From NCBI GenBank assembly GCA_910576855.1, contig CAJTJP010000009.1, forward strand, positions 1 to 64,000: 64,000 nucleotides of DNA, written 5' to 3'. This document shows positions 1 to 7,744 of this stretch, in pieces. The DNA comes from Erysipelotrichales bacterium (lineage in GTDB: Bacteria; Bacillota_I; Bacilli_A; Erysipelotrichales; Erysipelotrichaceae). A model generated the notes under the pieces. It searched no databases and was not told the DNA's origin. It saw only the letters and a list, made by a program, of their open reading frames with translations. The translations under genes were made by a program, and so were the position numbers. Every line of letters starts with the position of its first letter. The stretch's first letter is position 1.

Positions 1-113
<113 letters not shown>

Positions 114-232
114 ATTTAGCTCAAGCGCTTTGCGCTTTTCTTTTTTTGTTTTCCGAAATATCTTTTGATATTTGAAATTGACGTTTCCTGTTTAGTTTTC
201 AAAGACCGGTTCGCGCTTTTTGGCGCTCGTAT

Positions 233-262
233 ATGATACAACACTCTTCTTTCTCTTGTCAA
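233..262 (-). promoter_or_regulatory. rRNA operon promoter
   Basis: Minus strand: -35 TTGACA (257-262), 18-nt spacer, -10 TATCAT (233-238), about 120 nt before the 16S start. The transcribed leader (114-232) contains a TTTGAAAACTAAACAGG block of the kind common in Bacillota rRNA leaders. No second promoter was seen further upstream (263-518), which holds only AT-rich sequence and a small CGATG/CATCG hairpin at 449-464. Confidence 0.75.
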
Positions 263-518
263 TCTTTTTCTTTACTTTTTTTGGTATTTTTAGTCAGAAT
301 ATGACTGAATAAATATGTAAAGCCCTTTCATTGAGTGATTTCGATCCCCATAGATATTTTATACATGAAAATCTCTGTCGTTTTACATTCGATTTGATGT
401 CAACAACATCGATTCTATTGATTATTTTAGATCACTCTTTTCACGACCCGATGATTATTCATCGATAAAGCCTGCGATCATCATACCTATCAAACGCTGC
501 AACTACAAAAAAAGAACG

Positions 519-1043
519 CTATAACAACGACAGATAGCGATCATACAGCTCCCATATTTCTTCCTCATTGAACGGAGAAACACCGCATTCTATTTTATGA
601 ATCAATTCCTCCATTTCACTGCGCAGAATAAAATCAAGTTTTTCACTGTATTTCATTTTTATAGAATGCTGCGCATATTCATCCTCATCCAAGATGAGAA
701 TTTTGCCGCTCGGTGTAACCTTTACATCTAAATCATAATCAATATTTTTAATTGCCTCTCCGTCATAAATACTTGGAGATGCCATATTACAGTAATAGTG
801 AATACCGCTTTTTCGAATCATACAAATCACATTATACCAGTGATCCGGATAAAAAAAGCATATGGCCGGTTCTCTTGTAACCCAACGGCGTCCATCCGCT
901 TCACTCACCAGTGCACGATTGGTCACCGCAACGATGCGTATCGCATTCGCTTCAATCACAAAACCCTTGGCCCATGTTCGATGCAAACTTCCGTCATGCT
1001 TATAGCTTTGTATATAAACTCGCTCTTTTTCTTTCACAATCAC
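519..1043 (-). CDS. ntdP: nucleoside tri-/diphosphate phosphatase, DUF402 family (NtdP/YgaC-like)
   Basis: A 174-residue DUF402 protein resembling Bacillus YgaC and staphylococcal Ntdp, which hydrolyse nucleoside tri- and diphosphates. Family hallmarks are visible: SYKHDGSLHRTW near the N-terminus, WVTREPAICFFYPDHWYNV, YYCNMASP and DYDLDVKV, with DEDEY in the second half. The reading frame is open to a TTG at 1064, but AAGGAG sits inside that extension, 7 nt before the GTG at 1043, and a -10 box at 1068-1073 would put the transcript start below 1064. The GTG is therefore preferred. Transcribed toward the rRNA operon and divergent from the spore-coat pair. Metal ligands are presumed from the family, not tested. 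Confidence 0.88.
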   Translation of the reverse strand: MIVKEKERVYIQSYKHDGSLHRTWAKGFVIEANAIRIVAVTNRALVSEADGRRWVTREPAICFFYPDHWYNVICMIRKSGIHYYCNMASPSIYDGEAIKNIDYDLDVKVTPSGKILILDEDEYAQHSIKMKYSEKLDFILRSEMEELIHKIECGVSPFNEEEIWELYDRYLSLL

Positions 1044-1067
1044 CAGAACACTCCTTACCGTCAATCA

Positions 1068-1076
1068 ATTATACCA
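1068..1076 (-). promoter_or_regulatory. extended -10 promoter of ntdP
   Basis: TGGTATAAT on the minus strand, an extended -10 (TGnTATAAT). No good -35 is visible, as is common with extended -10 promoters. It predicts a start near 1061 and an 18-nt leader to the GTG start. Confidence 0.5.
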
Positions 1077-1143
1077 TATATCAACTCATTGTGTATAAAA
1101 CTTATCCTTTCTCCCATAATAAAAATAAAGCAGAAAGGAGGAC

Positions 1144-1386
1144 ATGACATACTTATTGTCATGGCAAATGATAATGAAATCTCAAAACTCGTTTATGTTA
1201 ACTGCAAAGGATGTTCTGTATTTATCAGATATTCTTGATCAAACGCTCGTATTGAATAAGCGTGTTGCAAATGATCTTACAATGATTAAAGATAAAGACG
1301 TGGAAAAGTGTTTTCAGCATGTGAACGAAGTGCTTTGCGAATGTTATCGCAATCTGTTAAAGCAATTAGAAAGAGAGGCAAACTAA
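1144..1386 (+). CDS. small CotF-like spore coat protein
   Basis: An 80-residue helical protein (LTAKDVLYLSDILDQTL core, charged, no membrane segment) one nucleotide before a clear CotF-family gene. It looks like the short partner often found before CotF-type coat proteins and probably belongs to the same coat-associated family. The ribosome site AAAGGAGG lies only 2 nt before the ATG used here, so the true start may be the in-frame ATG at 1168 or 1174; the conserved part begins after those. A structural coat role is inferred from the neighbour. Confidence 0.6.
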   Translation: MTYLLSWQMIMKSQNSFMLTAKDVLYLSDILDQTLVLNKRVANDLTMIKDKDVEKCFQHVNEVLCECYRNLLKQLEREAN

Positions 1387-1387
1387 T

Positions 1388-1672
1388 ATGGCAAAAAGTA
1401 AATACGCAGATAAAGAAATTGCCACAAATCTGTTGGTTACACTGAAGCATATGAAAGCGGAATTAAATCTGTTCACTCAGGAGGCAAGCAACGAGGAATT
1501 GTTTCAGGAAATCAATCAAGTCTATACGCAGATTTCAGATGTACAGCGTGAGGTCTTTCAGATGATGTGTGCACAGGGATGGTATAAGATGAAATCGGAT
1601 ACTAAGGACAGCATCGCTAAAGCTTATAAAAAATTCTCTGACAGTGAAAGCGATTTATGTGAAGGCGATTAA
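1388..1672 (+). CDS. spore coat protein, CotF family
   Basis: A 94-residue protein of the CotF family (coat F domain, Pfam PF07875). Visible features are an N-terminal DKEIATNLLVTLKHMKAELN helix, a second long helix (EINQVYTQISDVQREVFQMM) and the C-terminal aromatic turn QGWYKM typical of the family. Such proteins assemble into the spore coat from the mother cell. It follows the smaller coat-like gene with a 1-nt gap and shares its terminator, so the two form an operon. This is direct evidence that the host belongs to an endospore-forming lineage. No SigE/SigK promoter could be identified with confidence upstream. Confidence 0.8.
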   Translation: MAKSKYADKEIATNLLVTLKHMKAELNLFTQEASNEELFQEINQVYTQISDVQREVFQMMCAQGWYKMKSDTKDSIAKAYKKFSDSESDLCEGD

Positions 1673-1686
1673 AGCCTTCTTTTTTA
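1661..1686 (+). terminator. intrinsic terminator of the coat operon
   Basis: GAAGGC/GCCTTC stem with a 7-nt loop followed by TTTTTT. The stem overlaps the last codons and stop of the CotF-like gene. Confidence 0.8.
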
Positions 1687-1943
1687 TTGAGTGAACGAAC
1701 TACGGATATAGATAGGCTCGGCTTATTAATGGATTTAAAGGCATTAAGCAAATTATGCTTATTTCGCTTTTTTACGGTATAGGAAAGAACACAAATATTT
1801 TTATTGTGTATATTTATGATATAATATGGCATAGTTTTATAATCGATTCTCTATATAGCATAATAAAGCCGATAACGATTCAAATAATGTCTTGCTTAAA
1901 TATGCCATAACGGGATATATCATATATATAAGGAGTAGAGCTC

Positions 1944-2402
1944 ATGAATAAGAAAATCGCTTATACCGAAATCACTAAACAGCTAACCGCACTTTTAGAT
2001 GATGAACATGATCTAATCGCTGTTATGGCAAATACAAGTGCTTTGTTGTATCAAAGCTTACATGATATTAATTGGGTGGGCTTTTACCGCAATGTTAATC
2101 AAGAGTTGTTGCTGGGACCGTTTCAGGGAAAGCCGGCTTGCTTTCGTATTCCGTTTAGTAAAGGAGTATGCGGAAGCTGTTTCATGAAGCGTCAAATCAT
2201 GCGCGTTGACAACGTAAAGCAATTTCCGGGACATATCGCTTGTGATTGTGCCAGCTTATCGGAGATTGTGCTACCTGTTTATCACAAGGGAGAAATTATC
2301 GCCGTCTTAGACATTGATGCACCGATTTTTAATCGCTTTGATGCGGAAGATGAAGCCGGACTTTCTGAAGTTGTTAATATTTTGGAGCGCTCATTAAAAT
2401 AG
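1944..2402 (+). CDS. msrC: free methionine-(R)-sulfoxide reductase, GAF domain
   Basis: A 152-residue single-GAF protein of the fRMsr family, which reduces free L-methionine-(R)-sulfoxide with thioredoxin as donor. Signature segments are NWVGFY (residues 43-48), LGPFQGKPAC (57-66), GVCGSC (74-79) and QFPGHIACD (93-101), followed by SEIVLPV. The expected redox cysteines correspond to C66, C76 and C100; two extra cysteines (C79, C102) are present. Start ATG with AAGGAG upstream. It is monocistronic, with a large inverted repeat downstream. The AT-rich stretch 1687-1943 before it contains no gene I can support. Confidence 0.92.
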   Translation: MNKKIAYTEITKQLTALLDDEHDLIAVMANTSALLYQSLHDINWVGFYRNVNQELLLGPFQGKPACFRIPFSKGVCGSCFMKRQIMRVDNVKQFPGHIACDCASLSEIVLPVYHKGEIIAVLDIDAPIFNRFDAEDEAGLSEVVNILERSLK

Positions 2403-2544
2403 CCTCATTACATACTGAGTACATAAACTCATTATAAGCATTAAAGCTGATTCAGCGCAATCTGCAAGGGATATCGGGAATATTTAAATTGTTTCCCTTC
2501 ATTTGAATTTGTGTCATATAAAAGTAAACTAATTTCTTATAAAT

Positions 2545-2604
2545 AAAACGAATGTAATCAACAGTCACCATGATCCCTAATGACTTAACGTACATTCGTT
2601 TTTG
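2545..2604. terminator. probable bidirectional terminator hairpin
   Basis: Perfect 12-bp inverted repeat AAAACGAATGTA (2545-2556) / TACATTCGTTTT (2591-2602), with a nested AGTCA/TGACT pair (2563-2567 / 2581-2585). It lies between convergent genes and has an A-run on one flank and a T-run on the other, so it could end transcripts from both sides. The remainder of 2403-2715 shows nothing else. Confidence 0.6.
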
Positions 2605-2715
2605 GATTTATTTATATCGTCATCGAATATTCATAATGTTAAATGAAACACGTCTTATTTTCTGTTACTTGATTATAAATCAGTTTCATGACCGCTCATA
2701 ATACATTGATTCATC

Positions 2716-3531
2716 TCAATTAATATGGAAATAAGCGGTTGCGATATTCACTGCTTCACGAGCGGAAAAGAAGCGACAGCGGGCTGTATTCAAATACATA
2801 TTCTTCACGATTTTGCGTTCTTCCATCACCTGACCGATTACTTCAAATCCGCTGTTTTCCAATTCCAAATCAAGCATGTCTTTCCATACCATTTTGTTAT
2901 TTTGTTCAATCGGTGCGGAAAGAATCTTTATCGGCAGTTGGTCTCCGCTGTAACGTGCCAACTGAAAAGCTGTACAATCATCATATCCGCATCCCAACAA
3001 CAAGGAATAGCCGTTCAATTCCGCAAGTTTTCCGAGCGGGGATTCCTTAGATAATCCAAAATGCAGCGGATGCTTATCGCAAATAATTTTGGCATACTTG
3101 CCCCATGCCGCAAAGGAATAAATCGGATGATAAGACCGTATAACTCCCTCATTGCGTAAGAACTGATGCACCAATGCGTCCTTAGTATCGGGTTCACTGA
3201 GCTTACGATGAAACGGCAATGCGTGATCTCTTACCAAATCCCAATTTTCACGTGCAATCCGCTTTGATCCATGACATGCCGGATCAAGATTATCAGAATT
3301 AAAAGCAGGCATGACGATTGTTCCTTCATAACCAACCGTTTCAATCAATGCGTCTATCAATACCTGTGCACCACCGTTGATATATCCAAGCTTGGTGCAG
3401 TCGGCATCAATCATCAGCAGCATACCGCGTTGTACTCCCAAATTTGATAATTGCCTCATGATATCGGCCTTGGTTATGATATCTACTATCTCATCGTCTT
3501 TTCTCAGTACATCTTCAATAACTTCAGCCAT
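2716..3531 (-). CDS. AAC(3)-family N-acetyltransferase (YokD-like)
   Basis: A 271-residue protein of the Antibiotic_NAT family, which acetylates the 3-amino group of aminoglycosides or related amines using acetyl-CoA. Visible family blocks: LIDALIETVGYEGTIVMPAF (about 79-98), the SYHPIYSFAAWG segment around residues 132-143, SPLGKLAELNGYSLLLGCG and a YDDCTAFQLAR segment. The His in HP and the acidic residue after GCGYDD fit family active-site positions. Its start lies inside the 3' end of the lipoprotein gene (28-nt overlap), suggesting translational coupling. Whether it gives aminoglycoside resistance is unknown; many chromosomal members have no known drug substrate. Confidence 0.82.
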   Translation of the reverse strand: MAEVIEDVLRKDDEIVDIITKADIMRQLSNLGVQRGMLLMIDADCTKLGYINGGAQVLIDALIETVGYEGTIVMPAFNSDNLDPACHGSKRIARENWDLVRDHALPFHRKLSEPDTKDALVHQFLRNEGVIRSYHPIYSFAAWGKYAKIICDKHPLHFGLSKESPLGKLAELNGYSLLLGCGYDDCTAFQLARYSGDQLPIKILSAPIEQNNKMVWKDMLDLELENSGFEVIGQVMEERKIVKNMYLNTARCRFFSAREAVNIATAYFHIN

Positions 3532-3917
3532 TCTCGATAAGTCTCCAATTCTATATAATTACGCTTTATATTATCTTTTTTCAATACGCCCTTATCAAAA
3601 TAATAGGTCATAGGCAAAGTATCTATATCGCCGAGCGTTATTTTTAATTCCTCCAGTTTGTCCTCATCTTCATTATCTACATCAATATAGTAAAGATCGA
3701 ATTTCTTTTCCTTTTGCAGCTCCTCTACTACCTTCGCATATTCATCACAGGAGTAACAATTACCGGCGGTCAACACAAGTAAAAAGCTGTTTTCTCCGTC
3801 TATTTGGGTACGACGAATCACCTCATCGGCAGATGTTTTTTTCATACTTTCACTGCCCGCAGAGGAACAGGCACTCAACAACAATACCAATGAACATGCA
3901 ATCAACCATTTCTTCAT
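3504..3917 (-). CDS. thioredoxin-like lipoprotein with CxxC
   Basis: A 137-residue predicted lipoprotein: KK, a hydrophobic stretch and the lipobox LSAC just after, then a thioredoxin-like domain with the redox motif CYSC, an acidic YYIDVDNED segment and the cis-proline type LPMTYY. It should be anchored outside the membrane and act in thiol-disulfide exchange or detoxification. The ATG at 3917 is chosen because AAGGAGG lies 8 nt before it; the in-frame ATG at 3923 is only 2 nt from that site. Its 3' end overlaps the acetyltransferase gene. A paralogous CxxC lipoprotein sits at the other end of the window. Confidence 0.72.
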   Translation of the reverse strand: MKKWLIACSLVLLLSACSSAGSESMKKTSADEVIRRTQIDGENSFLLVLTAGNCYSCDEYAKVVEELQKEKKFDLYYIDVDNEDEDKLEELKITLGDIDTLPMTYYFDKGVLKKDNIKRNYIELETYREWLKLLKMY

Positions 3918-4026
3918 AATCATTGCCTCCTTACTGCCTGTATTATACCGTAAATCGCAATTTAAGAAAAGAGCTTATGCTTATCTTTTCTGCAACTTTA
4001 CTGATACACACTTAAATACAGCACTA

Positions 4027-4488
4027 TCACAGACTATGGGCAAGCTTACCTGCCGCTGCAGCCGCAATCGCACCGACGATATCATCGAGAAAGGTGTTGC
4101 ATTGCTTTCGATGGGCATTCAGCTGTCGTATGATTCCGGGCTTACAGCGATCGATATATCCGTAATTCGTCAAGGCAATCGAACCGTATAAATTACAGAT
4201 TCCGTATGCGAGCACTTCATCAATACCGTACAGCGGTGAATCGATTTTTAAAATATCGGTCAGCTGTTCATCTGCCAGCTTATTTTGTTCGGCGGCAATA
4301 TCAAGGCAAATTCCGGTAATTACCGCATGCTGAACCTCACGTTTATGCAGAACCTCTTTGATTACCTTTTCACAGATTGCTTCATTCAGTTCCGGATGAT
4401 AATCTTTCTGAAGAAACAATACACATTGGGCAATGTCATGGATTGTTACACCTCGGGAAGCTAAATAGGATACGCATTTATCGTACAT
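4027..4488 (-). CDS. PgpA-family protein (YutG-like phosphatidylglycerophosphatase A)
   Basis: A 153-residue protein closely resembling Bacillus YutG. Recognisable blocks are LASRGVTIHDIAQCVLFLQ, YHPELN, KREVQHAVITGI, LYGIDEVLAYGICNLYGSIALTNYG and the C-terminal NTFLDDIVGAIAAAAAG segment, which corresponds to the acidic PgpA signature. PgpA dephosphorylates phosphatidylglycerophosphate; the Bacillus short soluble form has been linked to PgpA by homology only. Good AGGAGG ribosome site 6 nt before ATG. It is separated from the EF-G gene by ~165 nt of AT-rich DNA without a clear terminator. Confidence 0.75.
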   Translation of the reverse strand: MYDKCVSYLASRGVTIHDIAQCVLFLQKDYHPELNEAICEKVIKEVLHKREVQHAVITGICLDIAAEQNKLADEQLTDILKIDSPLYGIDEVLAYGICNLYGSIALTNYGYIDRCKPGIIRQLNAHRKQCNTFLDDIVGAIAAAAAGKLAHSL

Positions 4489-4655
4489 AATATTCCTCCT
4501 GTCTTACTATGTATTGTATCCAATAATACTTCATTATATGAACAGTTGATATAATCACAGGATTAAATGAATAAGTGTTTTGTTTCATAGAAAAGAGTAT
4601 GTAACGCATTAATATGTGTCCATACTCTTTGATATTTATCTTTATAAATAATTGA

Positions 4656-6743
4656 TTAATTTTCTTCGGCCGCTGCTTTTGCCTGTGTGATAATTCGCTC
4701 GCTGAGGTTTTGCGGGACTTGATCATAACGTTCAAATACCTGTGTATAGCTGCCTCTACCTTTTGTCATCGCTCTTAATTCAATCGGATATTTCTGCATT
4801 TCTGCTAACGGAACCTGTGCATTGATGATTTGATAGCCGTCTGCCATATCCATACCTATGATAGCACCGCGCCGCTTATTGAAATCACCGATGATATCAC
4901 CGGTATATTCATCCGGTACTCTGACATGTACATTCACAATCGGCTCTAAAAGAACAGGCTTTGCCTTTGGCATCGCATCCTTATATGCCAAATGGGCTGC
5001 AAGCTTAAATGCCATTTCACTGGAATCGACATCATGATATTTGCCGTCTAACAGGGTTGCTTTGATATTCACGACCTTATACCCGGCTAAAACGCCCTTT
5101 TCCATGCATTCCTTTAAGCCTGTTTCAACCGCAGGAAAATAACCCTTAGGGATAGCTCCGCCGAATACTTTTTCCTCAAATACCATTTCAACCGCTTCCT
5201 CGTTCGGTTCAAATTCGATAAATACATGACCGAATTGTCCGTGCCCGCCGGTTTGTTTTTTATGTCTTCCTTCCCCAATGATTCTAGCGCGAATCGTTTC
5301 TCGATAAGGAACGCGCGGTATCTTTAATTCGACCTCAACTTTATAGCGGGCTTTTAATTTGTTCAAGGCTACCTCTAAATGCTGATCGCCGACACCGTAC
5401 AGCACTGTTTGTTTGGTTTCCTTATTGTTTTCTAAACGCAGTGTTGCATCCTCCTCACAGATACGCGCCAATGCGTTGCTCATTTTATCTTCATCGTTTT
5501 TCGATTTCGGATATACCGCCATGCCCAGCATCGGCTCTGAGAACGGAATCGGTTCAATCGCATAGTGATTTCCCTTTTCACACAGCGTATCGTTTGTTTG
5601 GGTTGCCTGAAGTTTTACCACTGCTCCGATATCTCCCGTAAACAGCTTACCGACAGCGGTTTGATGCTTGCCTTTGACGATAAAGATTTGTGAAATTTTT
5701 TCCGTCTTATCCTTTTGGGTATTATAAACAGCAGTATCACTGCTTAATACACCGGACATTACCTTTAAATAAGAAATTCTGCCGACAAAAGGATCTACGA
5801 TCGTTTTAAACACCTGTACGCTCAATGCTTCTTTTTCATTGGTTTCCAACACGATCGCATCATTTTTTTCCTGATCGAATGCAATAAAGCTGCCTGCTTC
5901 ACCGTATGCAGGGAAATATTTAATAATTAAATCCATTAAGCGCTCAATACCGACAGTCAGATTTGCGGAACCGCTGAATACCGGACGTATTTCACCGCTT
6001 CGCACGCCTAAACGAACTCCTTTGGTAAGCTCTGCTTCACTGAATTCCTCACCGTTAAAGAATTTTTCCATTAATTCATCGTCGCCCATTGCGACTGCTT
6101 CGGCAATCTGATCCTTGTATGCCTTGACCTGTTCGACCATATGCTGAGGCACCTCACAGGCCTTATTCGGATCGGCCTTTTCACCTTTAAAGTACCATGC
6201 CTTGTCTCTGAGAATATTTACGGAACCGATGACCTCATCGTTTTCAATGATCGGTACTTCAAAGGGAATCACACTTTTCCCGAACACTTCGCGCAGCTTT
6301 GCATAGGCTGCGTCAAAAGAGGCATTTTCCTCATCGGTTTTATTGATAAAGAAGATCGTCGGCAGCTTCCGCTTCTGTGCTTCCTCCCACGCTCGAATCG
6401 TTCCGCTCTGTACCCCTTCCTTCGCTCCTACGATAATCAGGGCGTTATCCGCGGTTGCGATTGCTGCTTCCTTTTCACCGCAGAAGTCGGCATAGCCGGG
6501 TGTATCTAAAAAATTGATTTTACATTCTTTCCATTCGATAGGCACGATAGAGGTGTATACAGAAATACCTCTGCGAATTTCCTCCGGATCATAATCGATC
6601 AGTGAACTGCCTTCGCTTGTATGACCGAAGCGATCGCTCGCTTTGGTGAAAAACAGCATGCTTTCCAAGACTGCTGTTTTGCCGGCGCCGCTATGTCCTA
6701 AAACGGCTACATTCCGAACCTCATGTGCTAAATAATCACGCAT
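4656..6743 (-). CDS. elongation factor G-like GTPase (EF-G2 type)
   Basis: A 695-residue translation-factor GTPase with full EF-G architecture: P-loop GHSGAGKT (16-23), DTPGY G3 motif, NKTD G4 motif, domain II, then EF-G domains III-V, including the KQTGGHGQFGHV segment of domain IV and the RRGAIIGMDM segment of domain V. The P-loop with SG replacing the canonical VDHGKT-like residues, and the divergent switch regions, place it with the EF-G2 paralogues rather than housekeeping fusA. The function of EF-G2 is poorly defined; a specialised ribosome role is inferred. It starts 9 nt after the ankyrin gene with a weak ribosome site (AGGTAAG), which suggests coupling. Confidence 0.85.
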   Translation of the reverse strand: MRDYLAHEVRNVAVLGHSGAGKTAVLESMLFFTKASDRFGHTSEGSSLIDYDPEEIRRGISVYTSIVPIEWKECKINFLDTPGYADFCGEKEAAIATADNALIIVGAKEGVQSGTIRAWEEAQKRKLPTIFFINKTDEENASFDAAYAKLREVFGKSVIPFEVPIIENDEVIGSVNILRDKAWYFKGEKADPNKACEVPQHMVEQVKAYKDQIAEAVAMGDDELMEKFFNGEEFSEAELTKGVRLGVRSGEIRPVFSGSANLTVGIERLMDLIIKYFPAYGEAGSFIAFDQEKNDAIVLETNEKEALSVQVFKTIVDPFVGRISYLKVMSGVLSSDTAVYNTQKDKTEKISQIFIVKGKHQTAVGKLFTGDIGAVVKLQATQTNDTLCEKGNHYAIEPIPFSEPMLGMAVYPKSKNDEDKMSNALARICEEDATLRLENNKETKQTVLYGVGDQHLEVALNKLKARYKVEVELKIPRVPYRETIRARIIGEGRHKKQTGGHGQFGHVFIEFEPNEEAVEMVFEEKVFGGAIPKGYFPAVETGLKECMEKGVLAGYKVVNIKATLLDGKYHDVDSSEMAFKLAAHLAYKDAMPKAKPVLLEPIVNVHVRVPDEYTGDIIGDFNKRRGAIIGMDMADGYQIINAQVPLAEMQKYPIELRAMTKGRGSYTQVFERYDQVPQNLSERIITQAKAAAEEN

Positions 6744-6752
6744 GATGCTTAC

Positions 6753-7424
6753 CTATTTCAACAGTGGCTTTAACTGGTCTAAGCATTCGCCACGGACATA
6801 ATGGACTGCTTTTCGACCTTCTTTATCGATCAATTCCTTATCGGCACCGTTCGCAATCAAATCCTCAACCAAGCCTGCATAACCGCCGTATGCTGCACGC
6901 ATCAATGCAGTACAGCCGTTATTATCGCCGAGGTTTACATCGGCACCTCGCTCCAACAATAAGCGAATAACATCTTTTTTAAAGGCGATGCACGCTTCCA
7001 TCAATGCGCTTCGACCTGTTTCATCCTGAGCATTGATATCCGCACCAGCATCTAGCAGCACCGTAACACAGCGGTCTCTGCCTAAAAATGCCGCGCGCAT
7101 CAATGCTGTTCTGCCGCGATCGTCTTTTTTATTCACATCGGCTCCCGCTTCAATCAGCTTTTTACAAATCGTTTTGTTGCCTTTTTTCGCAGCTCCCATA
7201 ATAGCGGTTTTTCCTTTATTATCCTCTGCATTTACATCGGCACCGTTATCCACCAAATAGCGAACGATATCCTTATGATCGCGCTTTGCCGCGCGCATCA
7301 ATGCCGTTCTTCCGTCACCGTTTTGATAATTGATATCAGCGCCTTTCTTTACCTCTGCGCATACGGTTGTAAAATCACCGTTCGCACACGCTTCCCAAAA
7401 TGTCTTGATGTCAATCTGATTCAT
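6753..7424 (-). CDS. ankyrin-repeat protein
   Basis: A 223-residue protein made almost wholly of ankyrin repeats: six recurring units of the form G-TALMRAA--G---IV--LL--GADVN occupy about residues 5-205. No signal peptide or membrane segment, so it should be a cytosolic protein-binding scaffold. Excellent ribosome site (AAGGAGGT, 8 nt). It directly precedes the EF-G2 gene and is probably cotranscribed, so the two may work together, although no such partnership is known to me. It may be an ordinary solenoid adaptor; no enzymatic motif is seen. Confidence 0.85.
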   Translation of the reverse strand: MNQIDIKTFWEACANGDFTTVCAEVKKGADINYQNGDGRTALMRAAKRDHKDIVRYLVDNGADVNAEDNKGKTAIMGAAKKGNKTICKKLIEAGADVNKKDDRGRTALMRAAFLGRDRCVTVLLDAGADINAQDETGRSALMEACIAFKKDVIRLLLERGADVNLGDNNGCTALMRAAYGGYAGLVEDLIANGADKELIDKEGRKAVHYVRGECLDQLKPLLK

Positions 7425-7457
7425 GTCTCTTACCTCCTTGTATTATGATAACCGGAC

Positions 7458-7491
7458 AAATAAAAACGGGTATTTTACATGATCCCGTTTT
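7458..7491 (-). terminator. intrinsic terminator of the 29-codon mini-gene
   Basis: Minus strand AAAACGGG/CCCGTTTT stem (8 bp; 7463-7470 and 7484-7491) with a 13-nt loop that contains the stop codon of the mini-gene, followed by TTTTTATTT. It separates the mini-gene from the ankyrin gene. Confidence 0.65.
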
Positions 7492-7564
7492 CTTTCAGAT
7501 AAAAACTAATGTGCTTTGGCACAACCGCAATGTCATTTTTGAAGCATACGTTTCCTCGTTCCAT
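7475..7564 (-). CDS. 29-residue peptide, unknown
   Basis: A short open frame encoding a 29-residue peptide (begins MERGNVCFKN, ends KENGIM). It is supported by context rather than homology: a near-perfect ribosome site AGGAGGTG 7 nt before the ATG, a TATAAT -10 box about 25 nt upstream, and a terminator whose stem encloses the stop codon. The peptide is mildly basic, has one Cys and no hydrophobic run long enough for a membrane helix. I do not recognise it. It could be a small regulatory peptide, or a leader ORF controlling the downstream ankyrin/EF-G2 genes by attenuation. Confidence 0.55.
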   Translation of the reverse strand: MERGNVCFKNDIAVVPKHISFYLKENGIM

Positions 7565-7588
7565 GGCGGTGCACCTCCTCACATATTC

Positions 7589-7594
7589 ATTATA
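7589..7594 (-). promoter_or_regulatory. -10 box of the mini-gene
   Basis: TATAAT on the minus strand; the hexamer 17 nt upstream (CATAAA) is a poor -35. Predicted start about 7582, giving a leader of roughly 18 nt carrying only the ribosome site. Confidence 0.4.
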
Positions 7595-7744
7595 CCTATA
7601 TTGTAATGGATTTTATGTTTGGTGCAAGCGTTTTCCCGCTTTCTTTCAGTGTCTGTCCCTAATCGGTCATATTATGGCATAATCGGTAGGATAGGATTGC
7701 CATATTTCGATATCTTGATTCATATACTGTAAACGGTGAAGCTT

